A DNA stretch of 64,000 nucleotides from Streptomyces finlayi (GCF_014216315.1 NZ_CP045702.1:4340001-4404000); one strand, 5' to 3'. Shown: positions 45,051-57,192, counted from the stretch's first letter. Notes: a model not told the origin generated them from the letters alone. Made by a program: numbers and translations.

Positions 45051-46463
45051 CTACCGGCGCGCGTTGTCCTCCTGTGGTCCCTCCGGACGAGACCGGCGCG
45101 GGAGCACTCTGAGGGCATCGCCTATATCGGCGACTTCCGTGACTTTCATACCGGACGGCACCTTCCCCGGGTCGCTCGGCACGAGTGCGTGCGTGAATCC
45201 CAGGCGGTACGCCTCGGCCAGTCGTCGCTGCACCCCCGTCACCCGTCTGACCTCGCCCGCAAGGCCCACCTCACCGATCGCGACGAGGTTCTTGGGGAGC
45301 GGGGTGTCGCTCGCCGCACTGGCCAGGGCCAGGGCGATCGCCAGGTCCGCGGCGGGCTCGGTGAGCTTCACACCGCCGACCGTCGCACTGTAGATGTCCC
45401 GCTTGCCGAGGGCGCTGATCCGCCCCCTCTGCTCCAGAACGGCCAGCATCATCGACACCCGGGACGTCTCCAGACCGGAGGTCGTGCGCCGGGGCGAAGG
45501 GATCTGGGAGTCGACCGTCAGCGCCTGCACCTCGGCGACCAGCGGCCGCTTGCCCTCCAGTGTGACCGTCAGGCACGTCCCGGGAACCGGTGCGTCGCGA
45601 CGTGTGAGGAAGAGGCCCGAGGGGTCGGCGAGGCCGGTGATCCCCTCGTCGTGCAGTTCGAAGCAGCCGACCTCGTCCGTGGCCCCGTAGCGGTTCTTGA
45701 CGCCCCGGACGAGACGGAGACGGGCGTGGCGGTCGCCCTCGAAGGACAGCACCACATCGACCAGGTGCTCCAGGAGCCGGGGCCCGGCGATCGTGCCGTC
45801 CTTCGTGACATGGCCCACCAGCAGCGTCGCCATGCCACGCTCCTTGGAGGCCCGGATGAGCGCCCCGGCCACCTCCCGGACCTGCGCCATACCGCCGGGC
45901 GCACCCTCGATCTCGGGGGAGGCCACGGTCTGTACGGAGTCGAGGACGAGCAGGGACGGCTTGACCGCGTCGAGATGGCCGAGGACGGCCGACAGGTCGG
46001 TCTCCGCCGCGAGGAAGAGGTGGTCGTTGATGGCCTTGATCCGGTCGGCGCGCATCCGCACCTGACTCGCGGACTCCTCGGCCGTGACGTACAGCGTGCG
46101 GTGGTCCGCGCTCGCAGCCTTGGCCGCCACGTCCAGCAGCAGTGTCGACTTCCCGACGCCCGGCTCACCCGCGAGCAGCACGACGGCGCCCGGCACGAGC
46201 CCCCCGCCCAGGACGCGGTCGAGCTCACCGACGCCGGTCGAACGGGCGGTGGCCTGCCGGCTGTCGACCTGGCCGATGGGGACGGCGGCGGTGGAGACGC
46301 GTCCCGCAGCCGTCGTGCGCACGGCAGGGGCACCGCCGAATTCCTCGACCGTCCCCCATGCCTGGCATTCGGGGCAGCGGCCGAGCCACTTGGCGGTCGT
46401 CCAGCCGCACTCGGTGCAGCGGTAGGACGGCCGGTCCTTCGCGGATTTCGTACGGGCAGCCAT
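45051..46463 (-). CDS. radA: DNA repair protein RadA/Sms
   Basis: RecA-related ATPase that helps process recombination intermediates. 470 residues: N-terminal zinc finger YRCTECGWTTAKWLGRCPECQ, RecA-like domain with Walker A AGEPGVGKSTLLL near 100, the RadA-specific KNRYGATDEVGCFE block near 268, and C-terminal Lon-protease-like domain from about 290 (GTCLTVTLEGKRPLVAEVQA). The protease Ser/Lys dyad of Lon is not evident. ATG at 46463. Upstream of disA, a common pairing. Confidence 0.95.
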   Translation of the reverse strand: MAARTKSAKDRPSYRCTECGWTTAKWLGRCPECQAWGTVEEFGGAPAVRTTAAGRVSTAAVPIGQVDSRQATARSTGVGELDRVLGGGLVPGAVVLLAGEPGVGKSTLLLDVAAKAASADHRTLYVTAEESASQVRMRADRIKAINDHLFLAAETDLSAVLGHLDAVKPSLLVLDSVQTVASPEIEGAPGGMAQVREVAGALIRASKERGMATLLVGHVTKDGTIAGPRLLEHLVDVVLSFEGDRHARLRLVRGVKNRYGATDEVGCFELHDEGITGLADPSGLFLTRRDAPVPGTCLTVTLEGKRPLVAEVQALTVDSQIPSPRRTTSGLETSRVSMMLAVLEQRGRISALGKRDIYSATVGGVKLTEPAADLAIALALASAASDTPLPKNLVAIGEVGLAGEVRRVTGVQRRLAEAYRLGFTHALVPSDPGKVPSGMKVTEVADIGDALRVLPRRSRPEGPQEDNARR

Positions 46464-46583
46464 GGCGCCACCGTATAGGTGGGGTCCGACAGTCCCGACC
46501 GGCGCAGGGGCGCACGCGGGGCTTCCGCCAAAAACCGGAACCGCTGTCCTCTTTTGAGGGATACGTTCACCCGTAAGGATTAA

Positions 46584-48410
46584 ATGTGGTCAAGAGGTAC
46601 TAAGGGTGTGCCTCCCCCTGCCTACGGTCGCCAGGTGACGAGCACCAGGCTGGAGACCCCCGCACACACCACCGGCGCACACCGGGCGCACCGCCGCGCT
46701 CCCCACTCGTCGGCTCAGCGACCGCCCGCACGTTACGAACCCTGTCTCGACGGCCTGTTCACCTACTGCCTCTCCGTCCTGTGCGATCACGAGGCGGCTA
46801 CGGAGGCGCTCGGCGAGGTCCTCGTCGTCGCCGAACGGCAGGAAAGCCGGTGCCCGGCCGGTGAGGAGGAACGTAAATCCTGGCTGTACGCCCTGGCCAG
46901 ATGGATGTGCCTGCGCAAGCTCGCCGAGCGCAAGCGCGGCCGCCAGGCCCACCGCCGGCCGGCCGGAGGGGGAGCGCGACCCACGCGCCGCGCGTCCGGG
47001 AAAGCACCGGAAGTCCCCGCGCCCGCCCCCTCGGGACCCGAGGAAGCGGCCGTACCCGCGCCTTCCGAGTCCCCCGCCGCCGAAGCGCGCCGCCGCGAAC
47101 TCGCCCAGCTGGCCTGGCCCGAGGCCGCGGGCACCACCCCCGAGCAGCGCGAAGCACTGGAACTCGCGGTGCGCCACCAGCTCACCCCGCGCGCCGTAGC
47201 CGCCGTCCTCGGCCTCGACCCGGTCGTCGCCCGGGAACTCCTGGCCGCCGCCGCCTGCGAGGTGGAGCGGACCCGCGCCGCCCTCGCTGTCGTCGAGACC
47301 TGCAACTGCCCCACCGTCGCCAGGCTCACCGGCGACCACCAGGTCCTGCTCTCCGCCGCCCTGCGCCGCGAGCTCGTCCGGCACGTGGACGACTGCCCCC
47401 GCTGCCGCCGCGCCGCCGAACGGGCCGACGCCGGGGGCCCCTGGCCCGGTGCGGCCGTCGGCCCCACCGCCGCGCTCCCGGTCGTCGGGGCGCCGCTTCC
47501 CTCCGTCCAGGTCGCCATGGCGCACGCCCAGCGGTCCAGGTCGGGCGGCCCGCGCTTCGACCGGGCGGGTTTCCCGCTCGACCCCAAGGACCACGCCGCC
47601 CGCCGGGACCGGCTGCGGGCCCGGGTCCTGACGACCACGGTGGTCGCGACCGTCGTCGCCGCACCCGTGATCGCCCTCTGGGCCGCGTACCGGGGGGCGC
47701 CGCAGACCGGCGAGGGCCATGCCGGGTCCTCGGTCGCCGCGACGGAGAGGGACGGCGCGGGCGGTCTCGAGGGCGAGGCGTACGACCAGTACGAGAACGC
47801 GGGCAACGCCCGCCCCGACAAGAACGGCCGCTTCACCCCCGGCGCCCGCACCCCGGACGTCTCCGCCGAGGTGATCAGCGCCGACGGCCGGCACGGTCCC
47901 GGCAGCCTGGCCGTCACGGCCCGTACGTCCGGTGACCTCACGACGATCACCCTCACGGCCTCCGGCAGCGAACAGGTCTCCTGGACGGCCTGGGTGGACG
48001 CACCCTGGCTCCACCTCAGCAGCGCGTCCGGCACGCTCGCCCCCGGCCGGAGCGTCACGCTCCGGGTCACCGTGGACCACGCCGCCGAGCCGGACGGACC
48101 GTGGCGCGCACGGGTCGGCCTCGACCCCGAGGGAACCGTCGTAGTGATCGACGGGTACGGGGCCACGGCGCCGCCCTCGTGGGACCCGACAGGCCCCCCG
48201 AAGCCCCCGCCGTCCGGGCCGACGGAACCCACGCGGACTCCCACGCCCACCGACCCGACGCCGTCCCCGAAGCCCCCGCAGCCCCCGACTCACACGGACC
48301 CGGCACCGACGCCCACGCCGACGGAGCCGACCGACCCGCCGTCGTCACCCGGCCCGAGCGACACGACCACGCCCACGGACCCCGGGGACGAGCCCGACGA
48401 CCAGGGATGA
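46584..48410 (+). CDS. fused sigma-like / anti-sigma-like membrane protein with BACON-like domain
   Basis: 608 residues with a modular layout. About 50-119 resembles ECF sigma region 2 (YEPCLDGLFTYCLSVLCDHE...WLYALARWMCLRKLA); 175-238 resembles region 4 (EALELAVRHQLTPRAVAAVL); 260-285 has an anti-sigma zinc motif (RHVDDCPRCRRAAE); one TM at about 347-368; outside, a beta-rich domain at 425-524 resembling BACON (WTAWVDAPWLHLSSASGTLAPGRSVTLRVTV); then a Pro/Thr-rich tail. The start is uncertain: ATG 46584, or GTG 46635 nearer to the first conserved residues. Function unknown. Confidence 0.75.
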   Translation: MWSRGTKGVPPPAYGRQVTSTRLETPAHTTGAHRAHRRAPHSSAQRPPARYEPCLDGLFTYCLSVLCDHEAATEALGEVLVVAERQESRCPAGEEERKSWLYALARWMCLRKLAERKRGRQAHRRPAGGGARPTRRASGKAPEVPAPAPSGPEEAAVPAPSESPAAEARRRELAQLAWPEAAGTTPEQREALELAVRHQLTPRAVAAVLGLDPVVARELLAAAACEVERTRAALAVVETCNCPTVARLTGDHQVLLSAALRRELVRHVDDCPRCRRAAERADAGGPWPGAAVGPTAALPVVGAPLPSVQVAMAHAQRSRSGGPRFDRAGFPLDPKDHAARRDRLRARVLTTTVVATVVAAPVIALWAAYRGAPQTGEGHAGSSVAATERDGAGGLEGEAYDQYENAGNARPDKNGRFTPGARTPDVSAEVISADGRHGPGSLAVTARTSGDLTTITLTASGSEQVSWTAWVDAPWLHLSSASGTLAPGRSVTLRVTVDHAAEPDGPWRARVGLDPEGTVVVIDGYGATAPPSWDPTGPPKPPPSGPTEPTRTPTPTDPTPSPKPPQPPTHTDPAPTPTPTEPTDPPSSPGPSDTTTPTDPGDEPDDQG

Positions 48411-48443
48411 TCCCGCGGGCTGACACAGAGCCCGCGAATCACC

Positions 48444-49286
48444 TCAGCCCGTGGGGTCCGCCGGGTGCGGCGCCATCGGCAGGAGCGAGGAGAGCCGCTC
48501 CTCGCACAGCTCGACCAGGCGGTCGTACGCCTGCCTGCCCATCAGCTCGACGAGCTCCGGCCGGTAGGTCACGTACACCGGATCCCCGGCCCCGTGCGCG
48601 GACGTCGCCGAGGTGCACCACCAGTGCAGATCGTGTCCGCCCGGCCCCCAGCCCCTGCGGTCGTACTCACCGATCGACACCTGGAGTACCCGGGTGTCGT
48701 CGGGCCGGTCGATCCAGTCGTACGTACGCCGGACCGGCAGCTGCCAGCACACGTCCGGCTTCGTTTCGAGGGGCTCCTTGCCCTCGCGCAGCGCCAGGAT
48801 GTGCAGGGAGCAGCCGGCGCCGGCCGCGAAACCGGGCCGGTTCTGGAAGATGCAGGAGCCCTCCCAGCGCCGGGTCTGCCGCTCACCGTCCTCGTCGACG
48901 CCGACCCAGCCCGTCTCCGTGCCGACGTCGTGGAACTGCCACAGGTCAGGCGTCAGCCGGGCGACGTGGCCGGCCACCCGCTTCTCGTCGTCCTCGTCGG
49001 AGAAGTGAGCGCCCAGCGTGCAGCACCCGTCGTCCGCGCGGCCCGCCTGGATGCCCTGGCAGCCGCTGCCGAAGACGCAGTTCCACCTGGACGTCAGCCA
49101 GGTCAGGTCGCAGCGGAAGATCTGCTCGTCGTCCGCCGGGTCGGGGAACTCGACCCAGGCCCGCGCGAAGTCGATCCCCGTCTCATCGGACCCTGCGGGT
49201 CCCTTGGTTTCTGGCTGCTGCGTCTCCCGCTTCGTCTTCTGTTTCTTCGTGACTTTGTCCGGCTTCGCCTTTTTCGTCTTTGGCAC
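48444..49286 (-). CDS. conserved actinobacterial protein with clustered cysteines
   Basis: 280 residues from GTG 49286; a longer frame to 49361 would overlap the phosphatase promoter. After a Lys-rich start (KTKKAKPDKVTKKQKTK) come clustered Cys: FRCDLTWLTSRWNCVFGSGCQG, DDGCCTLGAHF, GSCIFQN, AAGAGCSLHILAL and DVCWQLPV. The pattern resembles YkgJ/DUF3109-type zinc- or iron-binding cysteine clusters. C-terminal part is acidic and helical. Divergent from ppx. Function unknown. Confidence 0.75.
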   Translation of the reverse strand: MPKTKKAKPDKVTKKQKTKRETQQPETKGPAGSDETGIDFARAWVEFPDPADDEQIFRCDLTWLTSRWNCVFGSGCQGIQAGRADDGCCTLGAHFSDEDDEKRVAGHVARLTPDLWQFHDVGTETGWVGVDEDGERQTRRWEGSCIFQNRPGFAAGAGCSLHILALREGKEPLETKPDVCWQLPVRRTYDWIDRPDDTRVLQVSIGEYDRRGWGPGGHDLHWWCTSATSAHGAGDPVYVTYRPELVELMGRQAYDRLVELCEERLSSLLPMAPHPADPTG

Positions 49287-49326
49287 GCGCCAAGAGTAAG
49301 TCCGTGGGAGCAGTAGCGTTCCGGCT

Positions 49327-50274
49327 ATGAGACTCGGAGTCCTCGACGTGGGATCGAACACTGTTCATCTGCTGGTGGTGGACGCTCACCCCGGCGCCCG
49401 CCCGCTGCCCGCGCATTCGCACAAGGCGGAGCTCCGGCTGGCCGAGCTTCTCGACGCGGACGGGGCGATCGGTCCGAAGGGCGTGGACCGGCTCGTGTCG
49501 ACGATCGCCGGAGCCGTCCTCGCGGCCGAGGACAAGGGCTGCGAGGACGTGCTGCCCTTCGCCACCTCCGCCGTGCGGGAGGCGACCAACGCCGACAAGG
49601 TCCTGGCGCGGGTACGGGACGAGACGGGGGTGGACCTCGCGGTCCTCAGCGGTGAGGAGGAGGCGCGCCTCACGTTCCTCGCGGCCCGCCGCTGGTTCGG
49701 CTGGTCGGCGGGGAAACTGCTCGTCCTGGACATCGGCGGCGGCTCGCTGGAGGTGGCGTTCGGCATCGACGAGGAGCCCGACGCCGTGGTGTCGCTGCCA
49801 CTGGGCGCGGGGCGCCTCACCGCGGCCTGGCTGCCCAGTCACCCGGCGGACCCGCTGGAGGTCAAGGCGCTGCGCCGCCATGTGCGGGCCAGGATCGCCC
49901 GGAGTGTCGGAGAGTTCACCCGTTTCGGCGGCCCCGACCATGTCGTCGGCACCTCCAAGACCTTCAAGCAGCTCGCCAGGATCACCGGCGCCGCCCGCTC
50001 CACGGAGGGCCGGTACGTACAGCGCGTCCTCACCCGCAAGGCGCTGGAGGAGTGGGTCCCCAAGCTGGCGGCGATGACGATCGAGCAGCGGGGCAGGCTT
50101 CCCGGGGTCTCCGAGGGCCGCTCCGCGCAGTTGCTGGCCGGGGCTCTGGTGGCCGAGGGGACGATGGACCTGTTCGGCGTCGAGGAACTGGAGATCTGCC
50201 CCTGGGCGCTGCGCGAGGGCGTCATCCTGCGGCGGCTGGACCACCTCCCCGCAGAACGGGTCGCTTTGAACTGA
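49327..50274 (+). CDS. Ppx/GppA-type phosphatase
   Basis: Exopolyphosphatase or guanosine pentaphosphate phosphatase, ASKHA fold. 315 residues, the short form: LGVLDVGSNTVHLLVVDAH at the N-terminus, FATSAVREATNAD near 80, LSGEEEARLTFLAARRWFG near 110, and VLDIGGGSLEVAFG near 140. The C-terminal helical HD-like extension of E. coli Ppx is absent. Starts at ATG 49327, 40 bp from the divergent gene. Precedes a TIM-barrel gene, as in mycobacteria. Confidence 0.9.
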   Translation: MRLGVLDVGSNTVHLLVVDAHPGARPLPAHSHKAELRLAELLDADGAIGPKGVDRLVSTIAGAVLAAEDKGCEDVLPFATSAVREATNADKVLARVRDETGVDLAVLSGEEEARLTFLAARRWFGWSAGKLLVLDIGGGSLEVAFGIDEEPDAVVSLPLGAGRLTAAWLPSHPADPLEVKALRRHVRARIARSVGEFTRFGGPDHVVGTSKTFKQLARITGAARSTEGRYVQRVLTRKALEEWVPKLAAMTIEQRGRLPGVSEGRSAQLLAGALVAEGTMDLFGVEELEICPWALREGVILRRLDHLPAERVALN

Positions 50275-50353
50275 CAGGGCCACCCGCCATGGCCCTGGTC
50301 ACTTTCGGTCAAGATCTCCTGGCGACACGCACCGCTGCCCGTACCCTGTTCTG

Positions 50354-51178
50354 GTGGCAGAACCAGTGGTGCGCGTTCCGGATGCGAAGGTCGCCCTGTC
50401 GACTGCTTCGGTCTATCCGGAGTCGACGGCGACGGCCTTCGAGATCGCCGCGCGCCTGGGCTACGACGGTGTCGAGATCATGGTCTGGACCGACCCCGTA
50501 AGCCAGGACATCGAGGCGCTGAAGCGGCTCTCGGACTACCACCAGGTGCCGATCCTCGCGGTGCACGCCCCGTGTCTCCTCATCACGCAGCGGGTCTGGT
50601 CCACCGACCCCTGGGTGAAGCTCCAGCGGGCGAAGGCGGCGGCGGAGAAGCTCGGGGCGTCGACCGTCGTCGTGCACCCGCCGTTTCGTTGGCAGCGCAA
50701 CTACGCACGCGACTTCGTCACCGGCATCTGGCGCATGGCCGACGAGACGGACGTCCGCTTCGCCGTCGAGAACATGTACCCGTGGCGCTACCGGGACCGC
50801 GAGATGCTCGCGTACGCCCCCGACTGGGACGTCACCAACGACGACTACCGGCACTTCACGGTGGACCTCTCGCACACCGCCACCGCCCGCACCGAGGCGC
50901 TGGCCATGGTCGACCGGATGGGCGACCGGCTCGCGCACATCCACCTCGCCGACGGCAAGGGGTCGAGCAAGGACGAGCACCTGGTGCCGGGCCGCGGCGA
51001 CCAGCCCTGCGCTCAGCTGCTGGAGCGGCTGGCCCACACCTCCTTCGACGGCCATGTCGTCATCGAGGTCAACACCCGCCGCGCCATGTCCTCCGCCGAA
51101 CGTGAGGCCGACCTCGCGGAGGCGCTGGCCTTCACCCGGCTGCACCTGGCGTCGGCGGCGCGGGCACCCCGCGCATGA
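50354..51178 (+). CDS. TIM-barrel sugar-phosphate isomerase/epimerase family protein
   Basis: 274 residues of the AP-endonuclease-2 / xylose isomerase-like family: GYDGVEIMVWTDP near 39, ILAVHAPC near 72, VVVHPPFRW near 110, AVENMYPW near 136, HIHLADGKG near 195 and VVIEVN near 238 carry candidate metal ligands. GTG at 50354. Overlaps the TetR gene (ATGA). Substrate unknown. Linked with ppx and proC in many actinomycetes, though proC here is 10 kb away. Confidence 0.85.
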   Translation: MAEPVVRVPDAKVALSTASVYPESTATAFEIAARLGYDGVEIMVWTDPVSQDIEALKRLSDYHQVPILAVHAPCLLITQRVWSTDPWVKLQRAKAAAEKLGASTVVVHPPFRWQRNYARDFVTGIWRMADETDVRFAVENMYPWRYRDREMLAYAPDWDVTNDDYRHFTVDLSHTATARTEALAMVDRMGDRLAHIHLADGKGSSKDEHLVPGRGDQPCAQLLERLAHTSFDGHVVIEVNTRRAMSSAEREADLAEALAFTRLHLASAARAPRA

Positions 51179-51792
51179 CACCGGACACCCCCGCCCCCCG
51201 CCGCCGGGGGCGTCCCTCGCGTACGGCGGAGACCACCGGCCCGGACGCCCGTACCCGCATCCTCGAAGCCGCCCGCACCGAGTTCGCCGAGCGCGGCTAC
51301 GACAAGACCTCGGTCCGGGGCATCGCCAAGGCCGCGGGTGTGGACGCCGCACTGGTCCACCACTACTTCGGTACGAAGGACGAGGTCTTCGCCGCGGCCA
51401 TCGAGGTCTCCTTCGAGCCCGCCCTGGTGATCCCCGCCGTCCTCGGCGGCCCCCCGGACGAACTGGGGGAGCGGCTGGCCCGCTACTTCATCTCCGTCTG
51501 GGAGAACCCGGTGACGCGCGCCCCCCTGCTGGCGGTCATCCGTTCCGCCCTCACCCACGAGGCGGCGGCGAAGGTGCTGCGGGGCTTCGTGCTGCGGCGG
51601 CTGCTGGAGCGGATCGCGGCGGAGCTGGACGTACCCGATCCGACCTTCCGCGCGGAGCTGGCCGCCTCACACATGATCGGCATCGCGATCCTGAGATACG
51701 TCATCCAGGCCGAACCGCTGGCGTCGGCGGACCCGGAGAAGATCATCGAGATGGTGGCCCCGACGCTGCAGAGGTATCTGACCGGGCGCTGA
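51175..51792 (+). CDS. TetR-family transcriptional regulator
   Basis: 205 residues. N-terminal HTH TRILEAARTEFAERGYDKTSV...AAGVDAALVHHYFGTKDEVF, with Pro/Arg-rich arm before it, and a helical ligand-binding domain with GERLARYFISVWENP. ATG at 51175 overlaps the stop of the TIM-barrel gene, so it is co-translated with it and may regulate that unit. Ligand unknown. Confidence 0.92.
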   Translation: MTPDTPAPRRRGRPSRTAETTGPDARTRILEAARTEFAERGYDKTSVRGIAKAAGVDAALVHHYFGTKDEVFAAAIEVSFEPALVIPAVLGGPPDELGERLARYFISVWENPVTRAPLLAVIRSALTHEAAAKVLRGFVLRRLLERIAAELDVPDPTFRAELAASHMIGIAILRYVIQAEPLASADPEKIIEMVAPTLQRYLTGR

Positions 51793-51931
51793 GCGTTTCC
51801 AGCCCCGCGCAGCGGCTCGGACCGCCGCCCATCCACCGGGCACCGCATCCCGCATTCCGGACATGCTGTCCAGATCGTGGAGCCGAGGCGTACGCTCGGA
51901 GACAGTCTTTTCTGTCGAAGGAGCGAGCGCG

Positions 51932-53782
51932 ATGCCCCAGCTGAGGTCCCGCACTGTCACCCACGGCCGCAACATGGCGGGCGCCCGCGCCCTTATGCGG
52001 GCCTCGGGCGTAGCGAGCGAGGACATCGGCAAGCCGATCATCGCGGTGGCCAACTCGTTCACCGAGTTCGTCCCGGGCCACACGCACCTCGCCCCGGTCG
52101 GCCGCATCGTGTCCGACGCGATCCTGGCGGCGGGCGCGGTCCCCCGCGAGTTCAACACGATCGCGGTCGACGACGGCATCGCGATGGGCCACGGCGGCAT
52201 GCTCTACAGCCTCCCCTCCCGCGACCTGATCGCCGACTCCGTCGAGTACATGGTCGAGGCGCACTGCGCGGACGCACTCATCTGCATCTCCAACTGCGAC
52301 AAGATCACGCCCGGCATGCTGATGGCCGCCCTGCGCCTCAACATCCCGACGATCTTCGTCTCCGGTGGCCCGATGGAGGCAGGCAAGGCCACGCTGGTCG
52401 ACGGCACGGTCCGCAGTCTCGACCTGGTCGACGCGATGTCCGAAGCGGTCAACGACAAGGTCTCGGACGAGGACATGCTCCGGATCGAGGAGAACGCCTG
52501 CCCGACCTGCGGCTCCTGTTCCGGCATGTTCACCGCCAACTCGATGAACTGCCTGGCCGAGGCCATCGGCCTGGCCCTGCCGGGCAACGGCTCGGTCCTC
52601 GCCACGCACACCGCGCGCAAGGCCCTGTACGAGAACGCCGGCCGCACGGTCGTCGAGATCACCAAGCGCCACTACGAGCAGGACGACCTGAGCGTCCTGC
52701 CGCGCAGCATCGCCACCCGCGCCGCCTTCGAGAATGCCATGGCCCTCGACATCGCGATGGGCGGCTCCACCAACACGATCCTCCACCTGCTGGCCGCCGC
52801 CCAGGAGGCCGAGCTGGACTTCGGGCTCGCGGACATGGACGCCGTCTCGCGCCGCGTCCCGTGCCTGGCCAAGGTCGCGCCGAACGTGGCCCCCGGCGGC
52901 ACGTACTACATGGAGGACGTGCACCGGGCCGGCGGCATCCCCGCCATCCTCGGTGAGCTCCACCGCGGCGGCATGCTGAACGAGGACGTGCACACCGTCC
53001 ACTCGGCCACGCTCACCGAGTGGCTCAAGACGTGGGACGTGCGCGGCGGTTCCCCGTCCGACGAGGCTGTCGAGCTGTGGCACGCGGCGCCCGGCTGCGT
53101 CCGCTCGGCGACCGCCTTCTCGCAGTCCGAACGCTGGGACACCCTGGACACGGACGCCGAGGGCGGCTGCATCCGCTCCGTCGAGCACGCGTACTCCAAG
53201 GACGGCGGACTGGCCGTCCTCAGGGGCAACCTCGCCGAGGACGGCTGTGTCGTGAAGACCGCCGGAGTCGACGAGTCGATCTGGACCTTCGAGGGTCCGG
53301 CCGTCGTCTGCGAGTCCCAGGACGAGGCCGTCGACAAGATCCTCCGCAAGGAGATCACCCACGGAGACGTGGTCGTCATCCGCTACGAGGGTCCGCGCGG
53401 CGGCCCCGGTATGCAGGAGATGCTCTACCCGACCTCGTTCCTGAAGGGCCGCGGCCTCGGCAAGACCTGCGCCCTCATCACGGACGGCCGCTTCTCCGGC
53501 GGTACGTCGGGCCTCTCCATCGGCCACGCCTCGCCCGAGGCCGCGTCGGGCGGCACGATCGCGCTCGTCGAGAACGGTGACCGGATCAGGATCGACATCC
53601 CGAACCGTTCCATCGAGCTCCTCGTCCCCGAAGCCGAGCTGGCCACCCGCCGCGAGGCACTGGACGGGGTCTACGCGCCGAAGAAGCGCGAGCGCAAGGT
53701 CTCGGCCGCCCTGCGCGCCTACGCGGCGATGGCGACGAGCGCGGACCGGGGCGCCGTGCGCGACGTCTCCAAGCTCGGTTGA
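51932..53782 (+). CDS. ilvD: dihydroxy-acid dehydratase
   Basis: Iron-sulfur enzyme of valine, isoleucine and leucine synthesis. 616 residues (long form): THGRNMAGARALM at the start, CISNCDKITPGMLMAALRLN near 122 with a cluster Cys, CPTCGSCSGMFTANSMNCLAE near 195 with another, and GRFSGGTSGLSIGHASPEAA near 515. ATG at 51932 follows GAAGGAGCG; an upstream frame opening lacks these. Single gene. Confidence 0.96.
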   Translation: MPQLRSRTVTHGRNMAGARALMRASGVASEDIGKPIIAVANSFTEFVPGHTHLAPVGRIVSDAILAAGAVPREFNTIAVDDGIAMGHGGMLYSLPSRDLIADSVEYMVEAHCADALICISNCDKITPGMLMAALRLNIPTIFVSGGPMEAGKATLVDGTVRSLDLVDAMSEAVNDKVSDEDMLRIEENACPTCGSCSGMFTANSMNCLAEAIGLALPGNGSVLATHTARKALYENAGRTVVEITKRHYEQDDLSVLPRSIATRAAFENAMALDIAMGGSTNTILHLLAAAQEAELDFGLADMDAVSRRVPCLAKVAPNVAPGGTYYMEDVHRAGGIPAILGELHRGGMLNEDVHTVHSATLTEWLKTWDVRGGSPSDEAVELWHAAPGCVRSATAFSQSERWDTLDTDAEGGCIRSVEHAYSKDGGLAVLRGNLAEDGCVVKTAGVDESIWTFEGPAVVCESQDEAVDKILRKEITHGDVVVIRYEGPRGGPGMQEMLYPTSFLKGRGLGKTCALITDGRFSGGTSGLSIGHASPEAASGGTIALVENGDRIRIDIPNRSIELLVPEAELATRREALDGVYAPKKRERKVSAALRAYAAMATSADRGAVRDVSKLG

Positions 53783-53882
53783 CCAGGAGCCGTACCAGTC
53801 GGCGGCGACGGCCCTGGGGCACCGGTCGGACCAACCGGGCTCCAGGGCCTCACCACTCCGTGGGCCTCACCAGTTGGCGGCC

Positions 53883-56108
<2,226 letters not shown>

Positions 56109-56231
56109 CGCCCACCCCCGTGTGTTCGTGCGCAAGCGCGACGCACGGAGCCTAGTCGATGGTGTGTGCGATGGGGGTGGGGCTTGTTAGCCTGCGCGTC
56201 GCACGAAATGTTTCCAACGGGGGAGGCCCAC

Positions 56232-56534
56232 ATGGCCATTGAAGAGAACGTCGCCGAGGAGAGCGCGACCATCGCGTCGGACGGCGTGACGCGCTATCCG
56301 ATCGCACCGGGATACCGGGTCAACGTCCGGCGCGGACCGGGCACCAAGTACGGGATCGTCCGGACGCTGCCGTACGGAATGAGCGTCCCGGTCTACTGCC
56401 AGAAGCCGGGGGAGTGGATCAGCGGCCCCTACGGCACCAGCAACCTCTGGGACAACATCGCGGACGGCCAGTTCGTCGCGGACGCGTACGTCAAGACCGG
56501 CAGCGACGGCTACGTCGCCCCGCGCTGCGACTGA
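56232..56534 (+). CDS. small bacterial SH3-domain protein
   Basis: 100 residues. Reads APGYRVNVRRGPGTKYGIVR, then TLPYGMSVPVYCQKPGEWIS and YGTSNLWDNIADGQFVADAYV, a complete SH3b fold used to bind wall peptides or other ligands. No signal peptide is seen, although the N-terminus is acidic (AIEENVAEESATIASDG), so location is open. ATG at 56232 after GGGGGAGGCCC. Divergent from the kinase; the 123-bp gap holds both promoters. Confidence 0.85.
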   Translation: MAIEENVAEESATIASDGVTRYPIAPGYRVNVRRGPGTKYGIVRTLPYGMSVPVYCQKPGEWISGPYGTSNLWDNIADGQFVADAYVKTGSDGYVAPRCD

Positions 56535-56594
56535 CGTACGGCCGCCCGCGCTGCGACTGACGGGTACCGGCTCCGCACGGGGATAATCGACCTC

Positions 56595-57173
56595 GTGAGC
56601 GAGAACAGCGAGACCGGCGCACCATCCGGTACGAGCCCCGGTACGAGCCCCGGTACAACCCCCGGCGCGGCCCCCGGCCCCCGGCCCGCCGGCTCCACCA
56701 TGGCCGGCCCGCAGCCCGAGCCCATCCGTTTCTTCGGCACGACCTGGGTCGGCCACGACGGCGGTTACGGGCTGCGGCGGGCCGGCGTCGCCGTCGGCTC
56801 GCTCGCCGCGGCCGTCGCCGCCTGCTTCGTACTCCGGTTCGCCTACCAGGGCCTGGAGATCGCGGACGTCGGCAGCTTCGTCGGGCTGCTGGTCATCCTG
56901 ATGTTCGCGATCTGCAGCGCCATCGCCTTCCGCAAGACCTGGGAGGGCTTCGGCAGCCGGCCCGCGGACCCGGCCCGCGAGGACAACCTGCGCGGCCTCA
57001 AGTCGATCGGCTTCATCGGCTCCCTGCTCGCCTACTTCTTCCGCTCGCTCACGGAGGCTCCGGGAGAGAAGCTCCGGCGTACGGAGTACGAGACCGCGCT
57101 CGCCCAGTACGCGAAGCGCCGCTCGACCCGCACCGGAAACCCGGCAGCCCGAAAGCGCCCCAAGCGCAAGTAG
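56595..57173 (+). CDS. conserved integral membrane protein, function unknown
   Basis: 192 residues. Disordered Pro/Gly-rich start with repeats of GTSP/GTTP, then FFGTTWVGHDGGYGLRRAGV, two membrane segments (about 60-80 and 95-113), an acidic linker and a basic tail ending KRPKRK. GTG at 56595. Found in Streptomyces beside the SH3 gene; no family known. Convergent with the SulP gene. Confidence 0.75.
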   Translation: MSENSETGAPSGTSPGTSPGTTPGAAPGPRPAGSTMAGPQPEPIRFFGTTWVGHDGGYGLRRAGVAVGSLAAAVAACFVLRFAYQGLEIADVGSFVGLLVILMFAICSAIAFRKTWEGFGSRPADPAREDNLRGLKSIGFIGSLLAYFFRSLTEAPGEKLRRTEYETALAQYAKRRSTRTGNPAARKRPKRK

Positions 57174-57192
57174 GGGCCACCCCGGTCCGGCC

